Below are positions 41,587 to 54,600 of a stretch of DNA of 64,000 nt, in pieces. The notes below the pieces were generated by a model that saw only the letters and a list, made by a program, of their open reading frames with translations, did no database searches and had not been told where the DNA came from. The stretch lies in NCBI GenBank assembly GCA_033065855.1, contig JAVXUO010003193.1:62001-126000 (forward strand), given 5' to 3'. Position 1 is the stretch's first letter; each line of letters opens with the position of its first letter. The position numbers were made by a program, and so were the translations under genes. The stretch is from Escallonia rubra (Eukaryota; Streptophyta; Magnoliopsida; Escalloniales; Escalloniaceae).

Positions 41587-42132
41587 AGTCCCTCCCCTGC
41601 AGTATTGTTATTGTAACTTCCTTGTATGCAGCAAACGAGTGTGAGGTTAAGTCTACTTAAGCTGAGAGTCTCATCCAAGGTTCAGTTCTCTACGTACGTA
41701 GTCCTGGGTGAGGTTCCGATCTCTATTAGAGCTCGAATAAGTACCCAGAATAAGAAATAATGTTGCTTATCGATTCGAGCTCCATTAGAGCTCGAATAAG
41801 TACCCAAAATACGAAATAATGTTGCTTATCGAGACATGAGCAGTACTTGTGATGGATTTCAGGCAGTTTTCTTTCTCATGAAACAGGTGATCACTCTATT
41901 CATGTGAGTTATAGTGCTTGGACTGGGACAACAAACCCCCAAATTCACGTAACCAAATCCGATATCAAAACGACAATAGCACAATCGAACACAACGAATA
42001 AAAGGCCGCGAGATCGATTATGTCTCGTCGCTAAGATAAAGATACAAAGACGACCCAGGAAAATCCCTGCAGCCGCACTCAACAATTAGATGATAGATCC
42101 GCACTCAAAATACGTGATCAATTGCAATGATT

Positions 42133-43690
42133 ATGGAATTGTTCCCTTAAAAAACCAGAGTTATTAACTGTTCCATGACAGACTTGCTGTCCAGCAGCCA
42201 GCCAAAAGTCGATTTGCTTTACCAATTCCTTCCTAAATGGCCACCAGTTACAAAAATGGGGGCCAACGATGGTAATGATGATGATGCACTAGCCCAACTA
42301 GCGGTCCAGCATATTCCCAAGCTGTGGTGTAGCACTATGCGTGTGCTTCGGACACAAGATTATAGACGCAACCACCATTAGTGCCTTCCTTAACTGTTGG
42401 TCTTCGAATTTTCTTGCAACAGATACTACTAGGTGCAAAGGAGCTCTTATCCTGATTACTCTGCTCCATCTTTGTTTCTTCATAGAGGCAAGGAATCTTG
42501 ATATATTGATGCATGTCGGTAATGCTTGAGAAGGCATATCAATCAAGATTAGGAAGTTAGAAATAATGATACGTTATATTTATCTTTCACATTATCTTAT
42601 ACTCAGTATTACTTATCGTTCTATCATTTCTTCTTTTATAAACCCTTAGTGGTGGTAAGTTGTATACAAGAAATGAAATCATATTTTATATTTCTACATA
42701 GTATCGGAGCAGGAAGATCCTGTTTTGAGAGTCCCCTCCACAAGTCGACATATGTGCTGCTGTCTGCATTTTCCTACTCCTCTCCATCGAAAAATACATG
42801 TCGTCCATTGTCGGCCCCTTTAGTTTTGTCGCAATCAGAGATGAAGAGCTGGGGATGGAGACGACGACAGGATGTAGTAAAGTACCTACAAAATATTTCT
42901 TAATTTGAAAATGAGCAATTTTTGTGGGACAGCCCAAAAATGAAATATGATCAATTTTTGTAGGACAGAGGGAGTATATTTTATGTGTTTCTCATTTTAT
43001 CCTAAGAGAGAAAAAGAGAGGGAGGGATTGGAAGAAAGTGGACCAAGAGAAAAATAGGTTGGTAGAAGATTAAATGTTGAGAGAGAAGTAGAATAAAAAA
43101 GGTACAAGATGGATAAACATGGAAAAATATCTATGGTATCTTTCTTAATTTAAAAAGTGATCAATTTTGTTTGGATAGCCCAAAAAGAAAAGATGATCAA
43201 TTAATTAGGGGCGAATGGAGTAGTAAAAATGCTTTGGGCGGCATACAAATTCTATAGAGGAAATAAAAGACCGGAAAAGGCAAAGAATAGGAGCCAAATT
43301 AGGGCTGCAACTTTGGGATGGGTTTATGGGTTTAACTTACCCAACCTACCTAATTATAGAATGGGTTTCACTAGCATAAAATAATTCTTTAATTTTAAGA
43401 CAAACACCTTTTCCTCGAAAACAAAAACGTGTCTTCAAAAGACACGGCTTTTGGCTAAAAACAGGTTGTTAGGACAAGATTTCGAGGTGAATGCGGTTAT
43501 GCAGATACGTCATTTTTGAAATTATTGAGCATTGGAGTTTTTTGACCTGATGGGCTGTTCTGGAAATATTAAAAATGGCATAGCTGACTTTAGTAAAAGT
43601 TTGTATGGATTCTAGTTTTATCATTAACTAGATGAAGTATTGGGACTATTTTAGATACAATAAGTTAGTTAGAGGTACCTACGTAGAATA
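42133..43690. other. Non-coding stretch with LTR-element and Stowaway-like traces
   Basis: No gene was recognised. Near 42701-42715 TAGTATCGGAGCAGG resembles, with two mismatches, the TGGTATCAGAGC initiator-Met primer site of Copia elements, and TATAAACCC at 42637 could be the promoter of the LTR before it. Two direct copies of an AT-rich block end in GGACAGAGGGAGTATA (about 42962-42977) and GGGGCGAATGGAGTAG (about 43208-43223), reminiscent of Stowaway ends (GGACGGAGGGAGTA). All are degenerate. Confidence 0.35.
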
Positions 43691-43693
43691 GTG

Positions 43694-44215
43694 ATTTTTT
43701 TTTTTTGTGGAAACCAGGAGAAATATTATTCAAACAGCTAGATTTGGCTCATGATTACACCGCTGGTATCTGTATTGCTAATTTTTCAGCCTGCTTTGCC
43801 ATTAAGTCCGTAAAAATTTGATTTATCTATATACATGAGTAAAAAAACACCCTCGAAGGACGCTTAAGAATTTCCCTGCACTCAAGCACCAAAGTCTCAA
43901 TACGAGGAGGGAGGGGAGGGGGCTCATAGTATGTAAAAATATGGGCAACGCTATTATGATCCACTTTCAGCTTAATGCTGCGGTCACTTTCTTCCCACGC
44001 AAGGAGTATACCATCACAAATAGCCCACTATTCAATGGCATGGCTATCGGTTGTAGGGATTTTTCGAGAGCAACCCATCAGCTATTTACCTGTATTGTCA
44101 CGGATCAGAGCCCTAGTTCCTGCATAGTTAGAATTTTTTTTGTACGCTACCATCTGTGTTGAATTTAAAACGGTTTACAGACATCCAGTTTTCCCCCTCG
44201 CTGGATAAAAAACAA
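43694..44215 (-). pseudogene. LINE RNase H 3' fragment
   Basis: The T-run at 43694-43706 is the reversed poly(A) tail. Minus-strand translation gives an RVT_3-type RNase H: NTDGSV (catalytic Asp), AGTRALIRDNTGK, a Glu-containing SHAIE, LLAWEESDRSIKLKVDHNSV (second Asp), and the Ala-rich end LMAKQAEKLA. At least three stops interrupt it. The RT is not present. Confidence 0.62.
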
Positions 44216-45733
44216 GTATCACGAGCTTAGGACATGGCTTCGTTTATTATACTCTCACTCGGGAGAAGTTTTTAATTGAAAAGCGCAAGCAAGTTTCTGT
44301 GTTTTCAAATAGTAGTCATAAGGAAAGCATAAAGGGTGTTCCAGGCTATACACTATAAGTCCATAGGTTTATGTGTTTTCATCATATATCCTATAATGTA
44401 ATTAATCATCCACATGATAATTTAGAATAATATAAAATTGCACCATACAACAAAGTGCCCAAGGACTCCATCGAGCCCTATTGGCATTCTAATTATTTAA
44501 AACAAAAGTAAACACATAAGTTTATTTAGAATATCAATCTAATATCCATCCATTTAACCTAAAACTAGCATGCTCAAATAACAAGTTAAAAGACAATTAA
44601 ATAGATGAATAGGCCACATCCTCCTTCCAAGGAAAACGGGCGCGAAGGCCTTGAAATTGGGTTTAAAAAGTGTAAGCTTACTAAAGCCCAACAAATATAA
44701 TTTTAATAAGAGCATATTTAAACCATAACAATAATCAAGGCAAACAAATAAAACAGAATTCATCTATGTCATATAGCTCTCCAAAATATTTTTTTCTTCC
44801 CACGAAGTGCAAAAAAATTATATTTTGCGCATTATTCGTATTTTTTTGGGACCACAAAAATACTCACAAATAGCCCAAAAACGAGAGATAAATTCTGAAA
44901 AAATGACAAACAGTAAATTTAACCCTAATATACCATCTGGATTCAAAGAAAAAATTATGTGTATAAAACAAATTTTTAAAGCTAATTTCTATAGAAAAAA
45001 TCATTTAAAAATTAAACGAAAAACACATAGAGGGTACAAAGGTAAATTTAACACCATAGAAAAAATTATCGGGCCAAGGTGGAGCTTCACTCGCCGACGG
45101 TGACAAAATACCGGCCAAAAAACAGCCTCCACGCGCCACCAGACGCGTGGGGCAGCGTCTGGGTTCTCGAGTAGGAGCGTGGCAAGCACGCGCTTGCGTG
45201 GGGGCGCGTGGAAGAAGCCTGACGTGTGGAGCTTGTGGCGCATGACAGGTGTGGCTTCGCACGCGTGCAGCGCATGGGCAACTGGCTTGGTGCGTGGCGC
45301 GCCGCTACAGCTCGGTTTGAGCGCGTGGGTCCACTGTTCATCTTCTTCCTTTAAACCCTAATTTTTCAGCGGCCGCCATGCCGCGATGCCAACTTTCGAA
45401 AGCCATATCTCTCTCCTTTTTTAGCCAAATAATGCGTGCCCTTTATCGTTGGAAAACTTATGCGACATAGATTAATTTTGTACCAACCGATCATGATAAA
45501 AACTAAGGCTAATTACACCCATGTTCCTAAGGTTAGGGTGTAATTAAATGGAGTTCATCCTCAAACATAGGGGAACAAAACCATATAATTAATTTTCAGA
45601 ATAACATGCTTAAAATTTTTGATATTTTTTTTATGGGTCTCATATATGTATCCGGAAAAAAAATTGCAACATGCACATAAATCATACTAGCATGTTAAAG
45701 GCGAATCAACAAGTAATCATGCTCTGATACCAA

Positions 45734-46272
45734 TGCTGAAACAATTAAATGCGCCTACAACGTAACAAGTAGTGGGTTCAGAAACATACCATACGAACTA
45801 CCCGAAAATTCCGACGAACGATCTTTTTGTTGTTACAAGCCTCCAACACGCTTGATCTTTTTCGCAGGTACGAAAATGGCTACTAGAGTCGAGTTCTTCG
45901 TCCATGAACCAAATCTTAGAGTTTGGTAATACGCTAAAGAGAGTGCAACAGATAGAGAGATTGTCTTGTAACTTATTATTGTCTGACTTATTTTTTCTTA
46001 GGATATCTCGAGCCTAAAGATAGTATTAGAGACTGACTTTACCTCAAATACTTAAGAGATAGAGATTATATTTATCTTAAACACCAAGGAGATAAATATT
46101 GTATTTATCTCAAACACTTAGCAGATAAATATTATTTAATTAACTGTAATAATTCAGACTAACAAATACACATTATCTGTTAGTGAGCGGATAATGGGTC
46201 CACTGACCTAATTTATTAACACTAGATGCACTCGAGGTTTAATTTGACAACAAAGTGCATGGGAGTGCTACA
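45734..46272 (-). repeat. LTR of an unidentified (LARD-like) retrotransposon
   Basis: GCTCTGATACCA at 45721-45732 is the exact reverse of the TGGTATCAGAGC primer site (initiator tRNA-Met). TGCTGAAACAATT from 45734 would be the inner end of an LTR lying to the right, on the minus strand. The outer end is a guess (GTGCTACA, 46272). The internal side (44220-45720) has no gag or pol and only a GC-rich patch (45060-45310), so it may be a large non-coding derivative. No second LTR was seen. Confidence 0.42.
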
Positions 46273-46333
46273 TAAAACACAGCAAATATAGAGCAAATAG
46301 AAACTTGAATTTTGGTGCATGATTGAAATATAG

Positions 46334-46925
46334 CTAGGTGCTTATCATGATAGGGAGATTCAAGGTAGCAAAAGCAAGAAACTCCGGATCCGCTTCCAGT
46401 ACATCCATTTCACGTTGATCCAAGGTCACACAAGCATCAATATCACCTTCCTTTGCCCCATCCAAGAGAAAGGTAACATTCTTGTACCGTGAAGCACCCC
46501 CAATAAAGCTTACCCATGCAGGTTTCCCCCACCCTAAATCAACTTCAGTGAGATCCATGTCAAACCAATTATTGAACACGTAGGGATTAGCATTTCTAAT
46601 GGAAGCATATCCATGAATCTCTTGAATTGACTGGGACATTGCCTCGTACAATTCAGGCCCTTCTAGCCCAGGAACGAACTTGTCCTTCAATCTGTCCAAG
46701 GCCTTTCTTAGTAGGCTCACCAACCCATCTAGTTCTGCAGGTCCACCAGTACACTGCTTGTCTGTGAATAGAATCGAAAGGATGTTGCCAACCAAATGGC
46801 GGGAGAACGGTGGCACCATGCATCTCCTTATTTTTTTTTATGTCAGCAGAGACACACATGAAGCAAGTGGTCACTTCGAAACGGCAAGGCTTGGGCACAT
46901 GCTCACTGCCAGCTACGGCTCTGAG
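46334..46925 (-). pseudogene. BAHD acyltransferase C-terminal fragment, frameshifted
   Basis: BAHD enzymes transfer acyl groups from acyl-CoA to alcohols and amines. The frame from 46819 to 46334 holds PPFSRHLVGNILSILF, SQSIQEIHGYA, then VDLGWGKPAWVSF, the family's DFGWG structural motif with Leu for Phe. It ends ADPEFLAFATLN, as in vinorine-synthase-like members. Upstream VPKPCRFEVTTCFMC (about 46920-46875) is the expected preceding segment but is in another frame and about 20 residues are missing between the two. The HXXXD half was not found up to 47700. This is a gene remnant, possibly moved by a transposon. Confidence 0.78.
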
Positions 46926-47707
46926 TCCTTACACTGCCGGCTCAGGTTTCCGGCCTGCTCCCAAAGCCAAATATGCTGAGGTTCCTTGCATTTCTGAGGG
47001 AATAACAATATTTCCCAAGTTATGAATTGCCAACTTGCGAATTAACAAAAAATTAAATTTTGGCATGATAGCTGCATCTTTGCCATTTGGCTCCGAGATA
47101 GGAATCTTGACTATTCCAAGTATCTATTAAACTCTCCCACTTGCTCGAAACTTGCTTTCTCGAGTAACTCTTTTTGGTATAACATCCCAGAAATTTTGGC
47201 TGTTATTTGGATTGTAGAAAATATAGATAATCCTCATAAAGCGAAAATTAATAGTAGCTTGATATGCTTGGTGACATATTTATCAGCACTGTCATTTTTA
47301 GCAACTCTTTTCGCATTACTAAACGAATGCCAAAGATAACGGTCTTGCGATAAGATTATGCGATCCCATCACACGCAAGACCACTTTTACATATAGATGG
47401 CATTCACTCAATACTGAAGGTGGAATCAAACTCACATAACATAAACTTCACTTTTGGCATTTGAGCCAAGAGAGAGCTCACTCACTCAGTACAGCCAAAG
47501 ACATTATTCTATCCGGCACCTTAGAAGCGAAATGGCAGGTGATCACATAAATATCCTATGTACAACCAATTCCACATAAATGATTCCCCTGCGTGACATA
47601 CGTTCTTTGTGTACATATATCTCCAAACATTTTTTAGAAGTTGTTACAAAACCAGTTGACTCTGTGCGGTCATGGATACAACATTTGATCTGAACAAAAT
47701 GATTTAA
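46926..47707. other. No recognisable feature
   Basis: AT-rich sequence between the BAHD remnant and CACTA D. No ORF, repeat or terminus that I can support. Confidence 0.5.
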
Positions 47708-49039
47708 CACTACAAGAAAAATGACTATTAGTGACGGAATTTAGAGATGGAATCAATTCCATCGCTAAAAGCCACCTAATCTGACGGAATTAGGTTCCGT
47801 CACTATTATGACTCCAAAAATAGTGGAGGGAAAAAATGCGCGGGAAAGAAAAATTTGCGACGGAATTTAGCGACGGAGTTTAGTGACGGCGTTATTTCCG
47901 TCGCTAAATGTGTTATTCTAATTTTTAATTACAAAATTGCTTTAATTAATTATTGAAAAATAGCAGAGTATATATAATAAAGCAAGAAAAATAGCAGAAC
48001 ATAAAACAAAACAAAACAAAAGAGAAGAGAAAAAAGGGTTCGGCACAAAAGAACACAACAATGGTGGCAACCCTTCGCACAAAAGAACATAGTAGTGGCG
48101 GCAACCTTTCGCGCCACCATCCCTCCCACCCTGTCGCGATTGTTGAGGTAACGTTCACCCTCTGAAGGTTTGTGCGAAGCCCCTTGCTCCATCTTCTTTC
48201 AATAATGGCTTTGATTTTTGTATGAAACCTTAATCCCTTGATTGACGTAATAATTAAATTAGGGTTCTTGTTCATTTGGGTCTTCAATTTGCCGATCTTC
48301 CTCTGAATCTCATCTTCTTGCCAAGTAATTCTTCCTCTCACGTCTCAATCGCTTATCCTCAAGTCTATGTGGATGTTCTTGGATCACAACTTACTCAGGA
48401 GTCAGTGCAAGCAACTACTCCACAAATTTTCATATTAGCAATATCTGTTGTACTTTTGTGTTCTGTGTTCTGAGGGAGAGGTGGCATTATTAATTTGGAG
48501 GAGAAGGAACAAAAACTAAACAGAAAAGGCGATTCTTGGCGCTTATGAGAGGAACTTGTCTGGGAATACTCAACCATGGAGACATATAAGTATGGTAGAA
48601 ACTAAAACAAATGCTAGTGGAGGAAAACTGTCAAGAATATGTGTTGTTTAGGTGATTAGATTGTTTAGTCCCTTCTGGATGCATCTGAAAGTAGTATAGT
48701 CGATCTGAATTATGTATTCAGATTGATTAATGGTGTTACATACATTTGTGTGGTTGCGAGTGACTAAGTCTAAGACTTAACTATGTGTTTGCATGCTGTA
48801 TTCAGCTTAGGAACCATCTATCTACACTGTGCTTTGTGGCATGAGCACACACCTGCACATGTAGACACTTGTAAGTCTCCTGTTTTCCAACTATTTGGGA
48901 TATATTGCATAATTACACTTCATGTAAATCCAGCAGATGCATAAACACTTAGTAATATTATTTTTATTTTGAGCATATGCATGTAAATCCAGCAGCCGCT
49001 GAGGCAACTACATTATCACTAGTATGTTTAATGTGGCAG

Positions 49040-49211
49040 GGGTACTTTGACTTTGAGTCTCCTGAGCAGGAAACAACGGGAAGAGTTGTTTTTTTCCATC
49101 ACATTTTTACTAACTATACAAAGTGGATGGAAGGAGCGAGGAAATTTGCAATTAGCAAGGTAGGAGAAGATGCACATCCAGAATTATGGAAGAATCACCC
49201 CCCCCCCCCCC
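49040..49211 (+). pseudogene. PF03004-type transposase gene of D, exon part before the C insertion
   Basis: It follows a splice acceptor GTGGCAG (49033-49039) and reads YFDFESPEQETTGRVVFFHH and TKWMEGARKFAISKVGED, the start of the Transposase_24 core (compare FTFDSPEQQALGQQAFFAY in A). It ends in a run of 14 C (49198-49211, Pro codons), at which element C begins. Confidence 0.82.
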
Positions 49212-49833
49212 CACTACAAGGAAAAAGGCTTTTAGCGACGGGGAAATCTGTCGCTAAAAGCCTAAAATCCGTCGCTAAAATATTTAGCGACGGATTTACC
49301 GTCGCTAAAAGTCCCTCGTATAAAAGCTCGTTACTAATAGTTTGGCGACAGAATTTTCAAATCCGTCGTTAATATTTAAGTTTTTGCGACGGATTTAATT
49401 ATTAATTAGCGACGGAATATCCGTCTCTAATTATATTTTAATTTCTTTTTTTAACATTAGCGATGGAATAAATGTTTTAGCGACGGATTATTCCGTCGCT
49501 AAATAAGACATTTAGCAACGGAATAATCCATCGCTAAAAACTTATAGTAATTAAAAATATTTAGCGACGGATATAATCCCTCGCCAAAAGTAAAAAAAAA
49601 ATTAATTTTTTTTTATTTTTCTAATGCCCAAACCTGTAATAAAAAAATCAATCCTCAACAACAATACGCAATAATCAATAAACAAAGAAATATATATAAT
49701 TAATCATAAAAAGGACTCATTATGTACAAGCTGGGAACCGGATACAGCCGGTTAGGGGAGGGGAGAAGAGTACAAGCCAGGCGCGGGGGCCGGGGGGGGG
49801 GGGAAGCTGGGACCGGGCACGAGAAGGAGCTCA

Positions 49834-51467
49834 TCAGGGGTTGCCGAGTCCCGGATCTGGATCCTGCTGACTCGGGGCCGGCTCGACATGTCCAGCTGCG
49901 GTACCCTGCTGATCCTGCTCCCTGATCATCCTCAACACCACTGTAGCAATGCGCGCGATCTCATCGTCGTCCAACGGATGCCGAGGAGCCGATGTCTGTG
50001 GAGGGGCATCGGGGGGTGAGGACGCTCCTCTCACGGCACGAGCAGTCCGACTAGGCAGGTCGCGTATGCGGCCTTTCGGCCGATTGATGACCTCCAGCGT
50101 ATCCAGCCATCGCTTCAACGCCCCAGTACTTGCAGCCGTACTAGTGGACGTTGATGGCTGTCTGGACTGCTCCTCGGACCCCCTAAGCTGTTCATAGGAG
50201 GCCTGCGAAAACAGTGATATAAAGATATGTTAGGGCATTAATTAACGCAACAGATATTGAGGATAGAAAGAAAAAAAATTAACATCTAAAACAAATTGAC
50301 TCACATCGATACGCCGGGCAATATCTGAAATATAGTCGCCCGCCCGGTGCGCCTCGTCCTTGTCCTTCTTCCGCATGTGCATCTGACTATACGTCAGAGC
50401 TACGACCTCATCCTCCTCCAGATCCGGGTGCTCGACCGCATTCTTGTGTCGGACGATGTCGTGTGGTACCGACCCCCCTGTGTGCGTCGGATCTTTGTTC
50501 TGTCTATTCTCCGCCCCGCTCTTACTTTTGGCGTCCCAACCTGGATCCGCAGCCCACCGATCTATCATCGCCGTCCATACAGTCGGAGATATCCAATGTG
50601 GGGGATATCTCGTCATCTCAATCATCAGGGTACCCTCGAGCAGCATCTTCTTAGCCCGGTCCCTTGCGTCGTGGAGCCATCGGCGGTAATGCTTGCCGAT
50701 GTAAGCAAAGAAGGCATGCTGCCCCAGTGCATGCTGCTCAGGCGAGTCAAACGTGAACCCCTCCTGTAAGGCATTCAATAACAAAAATTAATTACAGAAA
50801 ACAAACTCTAATTAAACAAATACTATCACTGAAAAAATACTTCACCGTACTAGCCACTCCTCCCATAGGGACTCCCTCGCAGCGACATCCCAATCCTTCC
50901 AGTACAGGCGTGGCTCGAAGAATCGGCCCTTCACAAGAACGCCGATCTTCATCCTCGCCTGATTCTCTAGGATCCTGCCAAAGAAGTAAATAAATTAATT
51001 AATACAGTTCAAATATAAATTAACACCCCAAAATTTTAAATATAAGGCATGCATGATGTGATTTTTTTTTACTTACAGGCCCTCCGGGGTGAGCGTAACT
51101 CTCTGTTTACGCTGGGGGTCGATGCGTACCCTGCGTGTCGGACCATGGCCTCGTCGAGATCCTACAAAACACAGACATTAATACAATTCAAATATACTTT
51201 AAATATAAGGCCAGCGAAAATGTACTAAACACCATTATCAACTATACTTGTGGTAGAACCCACGGAAGAAGGAGAATCAACGCGCGTGTGGGATGAATCT
51301 GCTTCGGGCTGGGGCGACGGCGACGGCCTGGGCTGGGGCTGGGGCCCCATCTACTGTCCGCGATCACTCTGTGCCTCGTCATCGGTGGGCAATGACGAGG
51401 TAGGTCCCACCGGGGAGGAAGCAGCTCGGCGTCCAACCCGGCCACGAATAGCCCGTATCCTATCCAT
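49834..51467 (-). pseudogene. TNP1-like PF03004 gene of C, nearly intact
   Basis: Predicted exons on the minus strand are roughly 51467-51253, 51164-51078, 50976-50850, 50765-50306 and 50203-49834. The core exon has FTFDSPEQHALGQHAFFAY, ISPTVWTAMIDRWAADPGW and KDPTHTGGSVPHD. The last exon has RPKGRIRDLP and ends DQQDPDPGLGNP. The only disabling lesion I see is TAG at 51353-51351 in the Pro/Gln-rich first exon (GQ-stop-MGPQ; A has Lys). It starts at MDRIRAIRGR because the earlier ATG of A is ACG here. The gap from TNP2 is 173 bp. Confidence 0.87.
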
Positions 51468-51640
51468 ATCTGACTTCGTATAGATAAATTACAAATACAT
51501 GAACACATTAAAAACAATAATTTGGTAGAAATCATCATCGACACTATATATATATGAACGGAGGTGCAAAAACACATCAATATGAACCAAGTTCTAAAAT
51601 GTTACTACATTTTTTTCCCGGTTTGTTACAACATTACAAC

Positions 51641-54600
51641 TCAATCATTTTCAGTTTGAGAATCATCATCATCTTCATCTTCATCACTTTCTTCATCGTC
51701 CTCTTCTTCGTGGGACTCATCGTCCTCTTCATCTTCTAATTCATCCTCTTCATCAGTAGACTCGGTCACATCATCTCCAACACTTTTCGCGTCATCATCT
51801 ACGACTTCTTCTCCTTCATGAAGTGTTGTTGGAAGAGGAAGATCGTCCTCCTCGTTGTTGACCTCAACAGGGAACAAGACAGGTGGTTGGTCGGCTTGAA
51901 AGGAGTCTAGCTCACTGTCATAGGAAATTTCTTGGACTTAATAATTGTATACCAATGAGATTTGGGATTGGCGACGTCCTCCACGTAAAAGACTTGTACA
52001 GCTTGACTAGCAAACACAAAGGGCTCGTCTGATGCAAGTCTTGACTTGACATTGACATCTACAATCCCTTGAGAGCTAACACGGATTCCTCTACTGCATG
52101 TGACATCGAACCACGTACACTTGAACATTACCAGGCGGTTTTGGGAACCCAGATATGTTAGCTCAACAATCTCATCTAGCTCTCCGTAAAAGTCCATGCA
52201 ATTCTCGGCATAACAGTCGCCGTTGACCAATACTCCACTGTTTTGGGTTTGTTTTGTTCGGTCATCATCTTTTACGTTAAACCTAAACCCGTTGATGATA
52301 TAGCCTCCGTAATAGGATCTTTGTTTGTTAGGGCCTTCGGCTAGTAATTTCAAGCAGGAGGCCACTGGTCTATCCATTGACTGAACCTATTGTAGATGAC
52401 GGTAAACATTAAGGATAAATCAGTATACTAATTTGGCCACAGAACTGTATATAACACATAATATCAATGATAACAATCTTACACGCCTTTTGAACCACTG
52501 TACAAATTGTGATTTCCAATGAGATTCAAGTCCAGCGGGATCAGTGATTAAAGATTTCGCATCGAACTCACTGCAAACCAATATAGTTGACTCGCTTAAC
52601 ACACACTTTCAATTATGTACAGCAATGTAAGTGAATTAAGACTTTAACTTACTCAACGAATGCCGAAACTTCATCGCAATTTAGAAGGGCATATATTGTT
52701 GCAGCACTGTATTCTTCATTCGTTAGCCATCGAGTATACGTTCGGCCGAACGGACTACCTGACTGCTTGAATATTGACAATTGCCCTTCCAAATTTGTGC
52801 TTGATCCGGGGTCATTTCGGCCTAGTTGATTTAACCTTGTACCAACATCAGGCCCTAAATATTGACTACAAAAGTTTACAAGTTCTTCCATTACGTAAGC
52901 CTCCACAATTGAGTCCTCAACCCGAGCCTTATTGCGGACTTTTTTTCTTTAAATGGAACATGAACCTAGAAGTTTAGCGAATCGAGTTAGGTGGAATATC
53001 AATGATAACAGGTGTCGCATTAAGTGTAAACGAACAACTGTAACAATTTAAAGATTACCTCTCGAAGGGATACATCCACCGATATTGCACGGGTCCACCC
53101 ATCTTAGCTTCATATGCCAAGTGAACAGGCAGATGCTCCATTGAATCAAAGAACGAAGGTGGGAAGATTTTCTCCAGCTTGCAAATAGTCACCACAATGT
53201 TCTTCTCAAGCACTTTCATGTTACTCACCCGGATTGTAGAAGAACATATATCTCGAAAGAAATGAGATAATTCGGTCAAAGTCTCGCAAATAACCCGTGG
53301 CAACAGTCCCCGGAAGGCAATAGGAATGAATCTCTCCATGAATACGTGGCAGTCGTGACTCTTCATCCCTTGAAACTTGCATTCCGATACATTGCAACAA
53401 CGAGATATGTTGGACGCAAACCCATCCGGAAGCTTCAAATTCTTAACCCACTGACAGACCTTCTCCACTTGTTTCTTGTCTAGACAGTAAGGTGCTTTCG
53501 GAAGTATCGTCCTCCCACTGACTGTCCGAGGATGCAATTCACGGCGTACACCCAACTGTTGTAGATCCCTTCTCGCTTTAAGGTGATCTTTCGATTTGCT
53601 CTTGACATTCATCACTGTGTTGAACATATTATCAAAAACGTTCTTCTCAATATGCATCACATCCATGTTGTTTCAGATAACGAGAGTCCTCCAGTAGGCT
53701 AACTCCCAAAAGATACAAAATTTTCTCCAGTTGTGCTATTTCCCGTACCCTGGAATCTTCTGATCTGGCACACCCTTGCCGTGTGGTATGTCAGTATCAA
53801 GTGCCTCCAGGTGTGAGAGCACTTCTTCACCAGATGGGTAGTCCAGTGTGACAACCTCACGCTCAATTGTCCCGTCAAATTTATCCTTCTGCCTACGAAA
53901 CTGATGGCCCGGTGGCAAAAGCTTACGGTGACATCCGAACCACGAGGGCTTTCTGCCGTGCTTTAACGTATGACCGGGGTTCACGCCCATACAAGCAGGG
54001 CATGCTAGCTTCCCATGTGTGCTCCAGCCACACGTCATTCCCAATGCGGGGAAATCATGTATAGTCCACATCAAAGCAGCCCTCATCTGAAAATTCTGTT
54101 TACGGGATGCATCATATGTTTCGACTCCATGATTCCATAACTGTTTTAACTCATCAATCAACGGCCTTAAATACACATATATGTCTTAGCCGGGACTTTT
54201 CGGCCCCAGAGTAAGCAATGACAAGAACATGTACGGCTTCTTCATGCACATGCCTGGTGGAAGGTTATACGGGACAATAATAACAGGCCAACAGGAGTAA
54301 GGCGTGGTAGACTGACCGAAAGGGTTGAACCCATCGATTGCCAGACCAAGTCTAACATTCCGAACTTCCTGAGCAAAGACTGGATGCCTGTGGTCAAACT
54401 CCTTCCACGCCTCTCCATCAGCTGGGTGTGTCAGCACATCGGTATCGTTGCTACGAGTCTCAAGGTGAGCCCTCATATGTTCAGCCGTATTAGAGGAGTA
54501 GTACATTCTCTGAAGCCGTGGTGTGACCGGGAAATATCGCAATATCTTTCATGCAATGTTTTTCTTCTTCCCCTTGTCCGGTTTGTACCTCGAATAATCA

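Larger units (their letters stand above)
23202..42132. repeat. nsLTP2 tandem unit 3, older and multiply interrupted
   Basis: Unit sequence is visible in pieces: 23202-23767, 34789-35225, 36065-36351, about 41030-42132. Between them lie TR-GAG plus CACTA F, a LINE fragment, the nested DNA transposons, and 39858-41030 with no recognised feature. It lacks both the LINE ORF1 fragment and CACTA E that follow the gene in units 1 and 2, and its nsLTP2 is clearly more diverged. It is therefore the outgroup copy. Confidence 0.82.
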
